Shown here one piece after another: positions 16,280-23,290 of a stretch of 29,812 nucleotides of DNA. This DNA is from Caccocola sp964450835. Lineage in GTDB: Bacteria; Synergistota; Synergistia; Synergistales; Synergistaceae. The stretch lies in assembly GCA_964450835.1 (NCBI GenBank), contig CAYVEQ010000023.1:1-29812 (forward strand). Reading direction: 5' to 3'. The position numbers were made by a program, and so were the translations under genes. Below the pieces are notes generated by a model that was not told where the DNA came from, made no database searches, and saw only the letters and a program-made list of their open reading frames with translations. Numbering within the stretch: the first letter of the stretch is position 1; each line of letters starts with the position of its first letter.

Positions 16280-16907
16280 GCGCGAATATCGGCGTTCGTC
16301 ACGCGCGGGTTTTGCGGCGGCGTGACATGCGCCGGGTGCAAAAGGCGCTCGTTTGAAAACCGCCCGTCTCTGTGCGGAACGGGGAACGAGACGCGGCATT
16401 TGTCGGAAGGGAACACAATCGCCGGAGAACGTGCCGGCCGATGAAGAGGCGGCCGTCTTCTATCCGCCCGGAAAGAGAACGAGAAACGCATTGTCACGCG
16501 CATACTGCGGAGCGGCCCGGAAAGCGGTTTGGCTCTTTTTCGCGAGTTTTTGAAACCGTAACCGGACTGTCAGGCACGAAAGCCTGTTTGACCGCCTCTG
16601 TCCATCACGCGGCAGGACACGAACGGGCGCCGCGGCGGTCTGCATCGAGCCTTCGTTCGCAATATTCCCAACGCGGCGGCTTTTCCGAACGCACCCGGCG
16701 GCGCCTCTTTCTCAATTCCGCGCCCCGCGCCGTGACGATTTCCCCTTCGCGCCGCCGGAGAACGCTCTTTTGCGTCTCGGCGATCTCTTTCTTCGGCCGT
16801 TTTCCGTGCCGCAGCCCGATTCCCGCCCGCGGTCTGAGGTGCGGCTGTGTTTTCGGCGTCTTTCTTATTCACGCTCTGCGTGCAATGAAGTACGCTCCTT
16901 CGGGTAC
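16280..16907. other. Gene-poor stretch, nothing recognised
   Basis: About 630 bases hold no gene I can support on either strand. Open frames exist in all directions, which is normal at this GC content. They give Arg/Pro-rich, low-complexity products without a ribosome binding site or a family resemblance. No tRNA-like sequence was seen. Confidence 0.6.
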
Positions 16908-16940
16908 TAAAAAGGCGGCCCCGTGTCATGAGGTCGCCTT
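16908..16940 (-). terminator. Terminator of the small minus-strand gene cluster
   Basis: On the minus strand AAGGCGACC and GGCCGCCTT form an imperfect 9-bp stem (16940-16912), followed by a run of five T. It lies about 70 bp beyond the end of the gene at 17009. Confidence 0.75.
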
Positions 16941-17008
16941 GTCTTTAATTTATAATTTGAGGGCGGCTCCGCGGAAAGAGGCGCACCCCCGCCCGGGAAA
17001 TATGACTC

Positions 17009-17293
17009 TCAATCGCCGCCGCCCTCGTCGTCTTCGTCATCGTCCTCGAATTCCAGCGGAACGGGCTCGCCGCAGACAAACCTGTAAAGTTCATCGTATT
17101 CAACGTCTGGGTTCTTTTCAAGGAAGTCGATGACTTCCTCTGTTCTCCCTTCATCGCTTGCTGTCACGGATATGGCCAACCCCAAACCTATAGCCTGTTT
17201 GTCATAATCCGTTTTTTTAGGGAACTCTCTCTTCAGCACAGGAATGAGCAGATCAATGAGTTTTTCTTCGAGTTCTGTCACTTTTAGCGCCAC
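17009..17293 (-). CDS. Small acidic hypothetical protein
   Basis: A 94-residue protein that I do not recognise. It is helical and soluble: LEEKLIDLLIPVLKREF at the N-terminus, a middle section with DYDKQAIGLGLAISVTASDEG, and an extremely acidic tail (EFEDDDEDDEGGGD). The annotated start is a GTG at 17293. A second in-frame GTG at 17281 has better spacing (11 bases) from the AAGGAG at the end of the upstream gene, so the protein may be four residues shorter. It overlaps the end of the preceding small gene by ten bases and is followed by a terminator, so it is the last gene of a minus-strand cluster. Confidence 0.65.
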   Translation of the reverse strand: MALKVTELEEKLIDLLIPVLKREFPKKTDYDKQAIGLGLAISVTASDEGRTEEVIDFLEKNPDVEYDELYRFVCGEPVPLEFEDDDEDDEGGGD

Positions 17294-17472
17294 TCCTTCT
17301 CCATTTTCGCTATCTTTTCTTCGTTACCGTCGATACGGATTTGTCTGAGTACGGTGAAATCGTCAAAACCGCGGTTGTCGAATAAATAGAAATATTCGGC
17401 TGTACAAGCGCGGCACGGTTTTCCGACACGATCCGCGAAATTCGCTTTGTATTGCCCGTTGGCGGAACGCAT
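17284..17472 (-). CDS. Small hypothetical protein, start uncertain
   Basis: About 62 residues from the Met at 17472. The frame stays open upstream to 17637, but that extension is Arg-rich and does not look translated. The body (ANGQYKANFADRVGKPC, then YFYLFDNRGFDDFTVLRQ) has the amino-acid balance of a real protein, with two Cys in CRAC. An AGAGGAA lies 12-13 bases before the chosen Met, which is far for a ribosome binding site. The end overlaps the acidic protein gene, which supports co-translation. No family is recognised. Confidence 0.5.
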   Translation of the reverse strand: MRSANGQYKANFADRVGKPCRACTAEYFYLFDNRGFDDFTVLRQIRIDGNEEKIAKMEKEWR

Positions 17473-17712
17473 AAAACGCGTGTATTCCTCTTTGCCGGGT
17501 CCGGGGGCCCTTGCGTTTGTATTCCTGCGTTCCGCTCTTTTTGTGCCGTCCCGGGCCCGGACCGCCGTCCTGCGCCGGCTTTTCCGCAACATTGCCATGC
17601 TTTCACGGCAAGAAAGCAAACAGCCGCGCGGCCGCATCCGTGCGGGCGGTCAGCTTCGCAGCACGTGAACATCCGCTTTCGCCGGTATTTTAAGAGTATT
17701 CTTGTAAGCCTT

Positions 17713-18075
17713 TTAACTGCAGCCCCAATCCCAATAGTCACCGCCGTCGGAGACGCGGCTGCCATGACCTTTACATGCTTCCTCTATACCGCCCTTACGG
17801 ACTATATCAATGAAAGCGTATATTATCGATGCCCCAAAATAGAGTATAAACGCACATTCCGACATATCCGTCAAAGAGCAAAACTGTGCAAGAATCAGAT
17901 AATAAAACAAGACCGCGCTGACCGGATAAAAAGTCCATGACGGTTTAATAACGTGACATGTCAACGTATAAACAGCAAAACTCAAATAAGCGACGCAGCC
18001 TAACGAGGTATAACCAAAATAGCCTAAAAATATATCGGCAAGAACCTTTTTGTCCGACGGAGGTTCATCATGCAT
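17713..18075 (-). CDS. Small hypothetical membrane protein
   Basis: A 120-residue protein with three or four membrane segments, roughly residues 15-40, 42-60 and 66-90, rich in Tyr, Phe and Cys. AAGGA about nine bases upstream supports the start. A charged loop and a Trp-rich C-terminus (DGGDYWDWGCS) follow. It is more AT-rich than the genes to its left. No family is recognised. It may share a transcript with the two small minus-strand genes downstream, although 240 bases separate them. Its promoter region runs into a scaffold gap. Confidence 0.65.
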   Translation of the reverse strand: MHDEPPSDKKVLADIFLGYFGYTSLGCVAYLSFAVYTLTCHVIKPSWTFYPVSAVLFYYLILAQFCSLTDMSECAFILYFGASIIYAFIDIVRKGGIEEACKGHGSRVSDGGDYWDWGCS

Positions 18076-18107
18076 ATTTTCATATCCTTTCGTCCCTGTT
18101 TAAATTA

Positions 18108-18207
18108 NNNNNNNNNNNNNNNNNNNNNNNNNNNNNNNNNNNNNNNNNNNNNNNNNNNNNNNNNNNNNNNNNNNNNNNNNNNNNNNNNNNNNNNNNNNNN
18201 NNNNNNN
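18108..18207. other. 100-N scaffold gap
   Basis: Exactly 100 N of unknown true length. The two edges share no obvious sequence. The gap lies at the left edge of copy 1 of the diverged repeat, so the repeat itself may have broken the assembly. Confidence 0.95.
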
Positions 18208-18225
18208 TCCCGAAAGCGGGTGAAT

Positions 18226-18660
18226 GTTGCTGAGAGAATTTTTCAAATCGGGGCCGAAGCACCGGCCCTGGCTTGCCGGCCGGTCTTCCAAGGGTCCGGC
18301 TGTCGTCCGGCACATTATCTTCATGTCGCGCCGCCTTCGCGATGAATGTTTCGGGCTGTGTCTTGCTCCAGTGTCATCCGGCGCCGCAGTATTTCTTTGA
18401 GGCCGGCCGCAAACGCAGTAAAGCTGACAGCCGTGCGCCGCAAGCATCCTGCGCCGCAGCCCCGGCGCACCGTTCCGCGTTATTTCGGCCTCCCGAATAC
18501 TGCCGCGAGTACGAAAAGCCTGCGCCTGTCCGTTCGGCCCTCCGGCAGCCTCACGGCTTACCGGCATACGGCCTGTACCGAGGCTTTGAGCAGGCTTCTC
18601 CGTTTCGCGCAAAATATCCGTTGTGCCGAAACCCGGATGTCCCGTTTCTTTTAAATCTCC
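18226..18660. repeat. Diverged direct repeat, copy 1
   Basis: This stretch matches 27070-27610 in the same orientation. The best part, 18451-18660 against 27400-27610, agrees at about nine bases in ten by eye with almost no indels. To the left the match is patchier but clear: GCTGAGAGA, TTGCCGGCCG, GGTCTTGCT and CATCCGGCGCCGC occur in the same order in both copies. On the minus strand there is a nested hairpin around 18533-18566 with a GTGA (GNRA-type) loop inside AGCC/GGCT. Both strands have long open frames, so coding status cannot be settled. No transposase or terminal inverted repeat is seen. Confidence 0.8.
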
Positions 18661-18691
18661 TCCCGCCGTTAGAGTTCCACAGAATCCGCCC

Positions 18692-18722
18692 ACATAAAAA
18701 CCACAAATCTCCCCGATAAGAT
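18692..18722 (+). promoter_or_regulatory. Copper-module promoter box A with -10
   Basis: The 16-bp box ACATAAAAACCACAAA (18692-18707) is followed after 9 bp by TAAGAT (18717-18722). The same box with the same spacing to a -10 occurs at 24844 and 26983. The -35 position (ATAAAA) is poor and lies inside the box, as in promoters that need an activator bound over the -35. The start codon is 47 bp downstream. Sequence beyond the box is also conserved with site B (CCCG, then CAG-CAG). Confidence 0.6.
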
Positions 18723-18754
18723 GCAGACAGGTTAAAAACAAGGAGGAAAAACAA

Positions 18755-18847
18755 ATGGATTTTTTGACCCGCCATTGGCATTGCATCATCCCTGCCGCCG
18801 CAATCCTGCCGGCAATAGTATTCCGTGATAAGAACTGCAAGAGGTGA
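18755..18847 (+). CDS. 30-residue membrane peptide at the head of the copper module
   Basis: A very short open frame preceded by a near-perfect AAGGAGG eight bases before its ATG. The peptide starts MDFLTRHWHC, has a hydrophobic helix (CIIPAAAILPAIVF), and ends in a basic tail with a second Cys (RDKNCKR). His-Trp-His-Cys at the membrane edge could bind a soft metal such as Cu(I), but that is inference. It is the first gene after promoter box A, and the next small membrane protein starts 37 bp later. I know no family for it. The strong ribosome binding site is the main reason to believe it is made. Confidence 0.65.
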   Translation: MDFLTRHWHCIIPAAAILPAIVFRDKNCKR

Positions 18848-18884
18848 GAGAAAGACTTAGAACAAAAATAAAACGTAAAAAGAG

Positions 18885-19175
18885 ATGTACACAATATTGA
18901 AAATTAAAAAACATCTGCCCTGTATTCCGGAAGTTATACCTATGCTTTGTATCAGCCTGTTGATATGTATTCTTCCTTTTGCCTTCTGGCCGCTGCGCGC
19001 TCTCCCGTTCTACGGGGCGCTGTTCATGCTTTTTGACCGGCTGATGCGAACCGGCCAAGCCCGGCACACCGCATGCCGCTGCCATGCCGATTCCAGCAGC
19101 TGCTGCGGGAAGATTGAAACCGTGAAGGAAACCGATGAGAATCACAGTGCGACAAACTACATACGTCTAAAATGA
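18885..19175 (+). CDS. Small Cys-rich membrane protein
   Basis: 96 residues from the ATG at 18885, which has almost no ribosome binding site. An internal ATG at 18942 has GGAAG about eight bases upstream and would give 77 residues beginning MLCISLLIC, so the shorter form may be the real one. There is a membrane hairpin (CISLLICILPFAFWPLRALPF), then a Cys/His-rich tail (ACRCHADSSSCCGK) well suited to metal binding. It lies between the 30-residue peptide and the DUF2318 gene, in the copper module. No family is recognised; a metal-binding accessory role is inference. Confidence 0.6.
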   Translation: MYTILKIKKHLPCIPEVIPMLCISLLICILPFAFWPLRALPFYGALFMLFDRLMRTGQARHTACRCHADSSSCCGKIETVKETDENHSATNYIRLK

Positions 19176-19290
19176 GTTGCAAATTCAAACAGACGGTCAT
19201 CCGTCAGCGCAAAATATTTTTATGCGGCATAAAAACGTATGTCAGCAAGATAAAGCAGGATTATCAAAACATGAACGGAGGTAATGAGAG

Positions 19291-19836
19291 ATGTCATATA
19301 AGATCAAAAACAAATCAACAAAAAAGCAGACGGCAAAAATTTCTTTGAAAAAGGCACGCCTCTTTCCGGTTCTGGCGGCTGCGGCAATTGTCTTTTGCGC
19401 CGCCTCCGCTTCGGGAACAGCCGAAGCGAGCCAGGAAAACAGGAAAGCGGCTGTCATCGCGCCCGGCGAATCGCTGGTGATCCCCACGGCGGATATCGCC
19501 GCTGATGCGTCATTCTTCCCTGTGGAGGTTGACGGAACAGCAATGGAAGTGATCGCGGTCAAAGACAGCGACGGAAATATTCGCACCGCTTTTAACACAT
19601 GCCGGATTTGCTATGATTCGGGCAGAGGCTACTATGTCCGGTCCGGCGACTTCCTTGTCTGCCAGAACTGCGGCAATCGGTTCTCGACGGACCGTATTGA
19701 AGTTGAATCGGGCGGCTGCAATCCGTGGCCAATCTTCGACAAAAATAAAACGATAACCGCCGGCGGGATTTCCATTTCTTACGATTTCCTGTCAAAGACA
19801 AAGGACATCTTCGCAAACTGGAAAAGCGGCTATTGA
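19291..19836 (+). CDS. DUF2318 domain protein (membrane-anchored, CxxC pairs)
   Basis: 181 residues. A basic N-terminus and one hydrophobic helix (about 24-44) place the rest outside the membrane. The DUF2318 domain has CRIC (Cys104, Cys107), CQNC (Cys124, Cys127) and a later GGC (Cys143), the usual metal or Fe-S ligand pattern. Known DUF2318 genes sit beside iron or copper transport genes, and the domain is thought to bind metal or electrons. GGAGG upstream supports the start. It lies 36 bp before copA and shares its transcript. A weak relative of the promoter box (CATAAAAACG, 19228) lies about 53 bp upstream. A role in extracytoplasmic copper handling is inferred from context. Confidence 0.88.
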   Translation: MSYKIKNKSTKKQTAKISLKKARLFPVLAAAAIVFCAASASGTAEASQENRKAAVIAPGESLVIPTADIAADASFFPVEVDGTAMEVIAVKDSDGNIRTAFNTCRICYDSGRGYYVRSGDFLVCQNCGNRFSTDRIEVESGGCNPWPIFDKNKTITAGGISISYDFLSKTKDIFANWKSGY

Positions 19837-19872
19837 GGAAATTGAAGAGAGAGAATACAAGGAGGGCTTAAT

Positions 19873-22404
19873 ATGAAGCAGTATGTCGTTACGGGAATGA
19901 CCTGCGCTTCCTGCAGTTCCCGAGTAGAGAAAGCGGTATCACGCGTTCCCGGAGTGGAGTCCTGCTCCGTCAGCCTGCTCACCAATTCGATGGGCGTTGA
20001 GGGAAGCGCGTCGGACGCCGATATTATAGCCGCTGTGAAAAAAGCCGGATATGGTGCACAGATAAAAGCGCCGGCGGAAGGCGCCCAACCTTCTGACATG
20101 TCGGCAAACGGCGAGGACCCGCTTGCGGATCATGAAACACCGGTCCTGAAAAGACGCCTGATTTCCTCGCTCATTTTCCTGTCGGTGCTCCTTTATATGT
20201 CCATGGGGCATATGATGCTCGGATGGCCTCTGCCCGATTTCATGGCCGACAACCATATCATGATGGGCATTGTGCAGATGCTTTTGACCGTCGCCATCAT
20301 GGTCATTAACCAGAAGTTTTTCATCAACGGTTTTCGGAGCATAATTCACAGAGCGCCAAACATGGACGCGCTTGTGGCTATCGGATCGCTGGCCGCGTTC
20401 GGTTACAGCACATGGGCGGTGCTGGCAATGACACAGGCACAGCTTGCCGGCAATACGGACGCCGTTGTCGGCTATATGCATGAGTTCTATTTTGAGACGG
20501 CAGCCACAATCCTCGCTTTGATTACCGTAGGCAAAATGCTGGAAGCCCGTTCAAAGGGCAGGACGACGGATGCGCTGAGGGGACTCCTGAAACTGGCGCC
20601 AAAGACCGCCACTCTCCTGGAAAGCGGTGTGGAAAAAACAGTTCCCGTCGAACAGGTTAAAAAAGGAGATATATTTGTGGTGCGCCCCGGTGAGAACATC
20701 CCGGTTGACGGAATCGTTATAGACGGCAGCAGCGCGGTCAACGAATCGGCGTTGACCGGCGAAAGCATTCCCGTGGACAAATCAGCGGGCGACCGGGTAT
20801 CTGCCGCAACCGTAAACCAATCGGGATTTATCAAATGCGAAGCGACAAGGGTCGGCGAGGATACCACTCTTTCTCAGATTATCCGGATGGTCGGCGACGC
20901 GGCGGCCACCAAAGCTCCGATTGCGCAAATCGCCGACAAGGTATCCGGAATATTTGTCCCCCTTGTCATTCTTCTCGCGGCTGTCGCATTTGCCGGTTGG
21001 ATGCTTGCCGGCCAGACTATCGGTTTCGCTCTGTCACGCGCTATCGCGGTTCTGGTTATCAGCTGCCCCTGTGCGCTGGGCCTGGCTACCCCCGTGGCCG
21101 TCATGGTCGGCAGCGGCATGGGCGCGAAGAACGGCATTCTGTTCAAGACGGCTGCCTCGCTGGAAGAGACAGGCAGGATCGAGATCGCCGCTCTTGATAA
21201 GACGGGAACGATCACCGCAGGCGAACCAAAGGTTACAGATATAATTCCTGAGGACGGATTTGACGAGCGGCAGCTGCTCACCCTGGCATACGCCCTGGAG
21301 CAAAAAAGCGAGCATCCTCTCGCAAAAGCGATTTTGCAAAAAGCCGGGGAAATGGAGATTCAGACGAGCGAGGTTTCGGGGTTTAAGGCGCTTCCCGGAA
21401 ACGGCCTGACTGCCGAATGGAACGGCACTATACTGGCCGGAGGCAGCTATAAGTTCATCGGCAGACGGGCCGCGGTATCCGAACGGATTAGCCGCACGGC
21501 GGAACGGCTTGCGGAAGAAGGCAAGACTCCGCTGCTTTTTACAAGCGACGGCAGGCTGGCAGGCATCATCGCCGTAGCCGACGTTATCAAAGCTGACAGC
21601 CCGCAGGCAATCCGGGAATTGCGGGGCATGGGCATCCGTGTGGTCATGCTGACCGGCGACAATGAGCGCACCGCAAAGGCCATAGGGAGAGAGGCCGGGG
21701 TTGACGAAGTGATTGCAGGCGTTCTTCCGGACGGCAAGGAAGGCGTCATACGCGCTCTGAAGGAAAATGGTAAGGTCGCCATGGTGGGCGACGGTATTAA
21801 CGACGCCCCGGCTCTGACCAGGGCGGACATCGGCATTGCCATCGGCGCGGGCGCGGATGTCGCCGTCGACGCGGCGGACGTGGTTCTGATGAAAAGCCTC
21901 TTGAGCGATGTTCCGGCAGCGATCCGCTTAAGCCGCGCGACGCTCAGGAATATCCATGAAAATCTGTTCTGGGCGTTTTCTTACAACGTTGTCGGCATTC
22001 CCCTGGCGGCGGGTCTCTTTATACCGCTTCTGGGCTGGCGGCTAAACCCGATGTTCGGGGCAGCCGCGATGAGCCTCTCCAGCTTCCTCGTGGTGACCAA
22101 CGCGCTGCGGCTGAATTTATTCAAGGCTCATGACGCGCGAAAAGACAAAAAATTAATAAAGCCAACGGCGGCTGAGAGGAAGGATACCGCAATGCAGAAA
22201 AAAACTCTTTGTATAGAAGGGATGACCTGCGGGCACTGCGAGGCTCGCGTCAGGAAAGCGCTGGAGAATATAGAAGGAGTACGTCAGGCCGTGGTCAGCC
22301 ATGAGAAAAAAACCGCCGTCGTGACGTTGGCCGAAGATGTTTCGAACGAAGCTTTGAAACAGGCTGTCGAGAGCGAGGACTATAAGGTAACGAACATCAC
22401 ATAA
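19873..22404 (+). CDS. copA: Cu(I)-exporting P1B-1 ATPase with C-terminal CopZ-like domain
   Basis: An 843-residue copper (or silver) export ATPase. Residues 1-70 are an HMA domain with GMTCASC (Cys11, Cys14). Membrane and catalytic motifs are TGES, SCPCALGLATP (Cys398, Cys400), DKTGTI (Asp442), EHPLAKA (His481) and GDGINDAPAL (Asp640). Helices 7 and 8 carry YN (Tyr704-Asn705) and MSLSS (Met733), the signature of Cu(I) pumps, so the metal call is firm. After a charged linker a second HMA domain is fused at the C-terminus (GMTCGHC, Cys786 and Cys789), which is normally the separate chaperone CopZ. An internal ATG at 22192 with its own ribosome binding site could release that domain. AAGGAGG lies before the main start. 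The gene follows DUF2318 and ends at a strong terminator. Confidence 0.97.
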   Translation: MKQYVVTGMTCASCSSRVEKAVSRVPGVESCSVSLLTNSMGVEGSASDADIIAAVKKAGYGAQIKAPAEGAQPSDMSANGEDPLADHETPVLKRRLISSLIFLSVLLYMSMGHMMLGWPLPDFMADNHIMMGIVQMLLTVAIMVINQKFFINGFRSIIHRAPNMDALVAIGSLAAFGYSTWAVLAMTQAQLAGNTDAVVGYMHEFYFETAATILALITVGKMLEARSKGRTTDALRGLLKLAPKTATLLESGVEKTVPVEQVKKGDIFVVRPGENIPVDGIVIDGSSAVNESALTGESIPVDKSAGDRVSAATVNQSGFIKCEATRVGEDTTLSQIIRMVGDAAATKAPIAQIADKVSGIFVPLVILLAAVAFAGWMLAGQTIGFALSRAIAVLVISCPCALGLATPVAVMVGSGMGAKNGILFKTAASLEETGRIEIAALDKTGTITAGEPKVTDIIPEDGFDERQLLTLAYALEQKSEHPLAKAILQKAGEMEIQTSEVSGFKALPGNGLTAEWNGTILAGGSYKFIGRRAAVSERISRTAERLAEEGKTPLLFTSDGRLAGIIAVADVIKADSPQAIRELRGMGIRVVMLTGDNERTAKAIGREAGVDEVIAGVLPDGKEGVIRALKENGKVAMVGDGINDAPALTRADIGIAIGAGADVAVDAADVVLMKSLLSDVPAAIRLSRATLRNIHENLFWAFSYNVVGIPLAAGLFIPLLGWRLNPMFGAAAMSLSSFLVVTNALRLNLFKAHDARKDKKLIKPTAAERKDTAMQKKTLCIEGMTCGHCEARVRKALENIEGVRQAVVSHEKKTAVVTLAEDVSNEALKQAVESEDYKVTNIT
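22175..22194 (+). promoter_or_regulatory. Internal ribosome binding site and start within copA
   Basis: AGAGGAAGGA (22175-22184) lies seven bases before an in-frame ATG (22192). The ATG begins exactly at the C-terminal HMA domain (MQKKTLCIEGMTC). Internal initiation would give a free 70-residue CopZ-like chaperone from the same mRNA. Confidence 0.5.
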
Positions 22405-22436
22405 ACTGAAAAGCGCTATAACCCCGCCATATATTT

Positions 22437-22474
22437 AATCCGCGCCGCACTAAAAGACGCTCGGCGCGGATTTT
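22437..22474 (+). terminator. Rho-independent terminator after copA
   Basis: AATCCGCGCC and GGCGCGGATT form a perfect 10-bp stem around a 16-base loop, followed by TTTT. Confidence 0.85.
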
Positions 22475-22503
22475 AAACAGCGTTTCTGAAAATAAAGCAT
22501 CCC

Positions 22504-22532
22504 TTACAAAAAAGGCAGGCTTGCGGTATTAA
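22504..22532 (+). promoter_or_regulatory. Promoter of the two-component system
   Basis: TTACAA (22504-22509), a 17-bp spacer and TATTAA (22527-22532) precede the response regulator start by about 50 bp. The 16-bp copper-module box is absent here, so the system seems to have a basal promoter of its own. Confidence 0.55.
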
Positions 22533-22582
22533 AATTGTACGGATATTCGCCGCATACTCTAATTGATTGGGGAGATAAATCT

Positions 22583-23290
22583 TTGTGCAACAGGAGAAAA
22601 AACATTTTAGTCGTTGACGATGAGGCAATGATCCGGGAATCGGTTTCAGCATATATAACAAAACAGGGCTACCGCGTATTTACCGCCGAGGACGGCATGA
22701 AAGCGTTGGACATCTTTCGGAAGCAGCCAATCATATTTGTGATTTTGGATCTGATGCTGCCCGGGATGACCGGCGAGGAAGTCTGCAGGATAATGCGCAA
22801 ACAGTCAAGGGTGCCAATCATAATGCTGACGGCCAAGACGCAGGAAAACGACGTACTGAACGGCCTGCAAATCGGCGCTGACGATTATGTGACTAAACCC
22901 TTCAGCATTAAACAGCTCTATGCCCGTATGGAGGCTGTCCTGCGCCGGAGTGCCGATGATCTGAAGCCGCTGGCCGATAAATTTTCCTGGAATGACAACG
23001 ACCTGCGGATTGATTTCGAGCATAACGAAGTGAGAAAGCAGGGGACGCTGTTAAGCCTGACCATCAGCGAGTGGAAAATCCTGTCCGCACTCATAAAGCA
23101 TCCGAAAAAAGTGTTTTCCCGCGATGATCTGATTGACCTTGTGTTTGGCCCGGATTTTGACGGCTACGACCGCGTAATCGACACTCATATCAAAAACCTC
23201 CGTAAGAAGGTGGAAACCAATCCGAAAAGTCCCATATATGTGAGGACCGTCCATGGCTTGGGATACAAGTTCGGGGGCGGCGAAGAATGA
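22583..23290 (+). CDS. OmpR/PhoB family response regulator
   Basis: 235 residues from a TTG start. The TTG is preferred because GGGGAGA lies eight bases upstream and the receiver domain then begins at once (NILVVDDE). An earlier in-frame TTG at 22535 would add 16 residues that look untranslated. Residues 7-120 are the receiver, with acidic Asp12-Asp13, phospho-acceptor Asp56 in ILDLMLPG, and Lys in TKPFS. Residues 135-235 are a winged-helix DNA-binding domain ending VRTVHGLGYKF. The kinase gene overlaps its stop by four bases (ATGA). Position inside the copper module suggests it activates the boxed promoters at 18692, 24844 and 26983. That is inference, as no CusR- or CopR-specific residue was identified. 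Confidence 0.93.
   Translation: MCNRRKNILVVDDEAMIRESVSAYITKQGYRVFTAEDGMKALDIFRKQPIIFVILDLMLPGMTGEEVCRIMRKQSRVPIIMLTAKTQENDVLNGLQIGADDYVTKPFSIKQLYARMEAVLRRSADDLKPLADKFSWNDNDLRIDFEHNEVRKQGTLLSLTISEWKILSALIKHPKKVFSRDDLIDLVFGPDFDGYDRVIDTHIKNLRKKVETNPKSPIYVRTVHGLGYKFGGGEE

Noticed and set aside
16372..17133. Long plus-strand frame (253 codons) in the gene-poor stretch
   Set aside because: Arg/Pro/Ser-rich, no ribosome binding site, and it runs over the real minus-strand gene and its terminator.
17310..17765. Minus-strand frame of 151 codons overlapping the small genes
   Set aside because: Competes with the better frame ending at 17284, has no ribosome binding site and has unlikely composition.
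18226..18660. Insertion sequence or group II intron as the identity of the repeat
   Set aside because: No transposase or reverse transcriptase, no terminal inverted repeats and no domain V-like end was found in either copy.
18100..18894. Minus-strand frame of 264 codons through repeat copy 1
   Set aside because: It runs through the N gap and through the boxed promoter and 30-residue peptide on the other strand. Only its central part is conserved, and that is reported as the repeat.
22535..22582. Upstream TTG as the start of the response regulator
   Set aside because: It would add 16 residues before the receiver domain. The TTG at 22583 has GGGGAGA at a proper distance.
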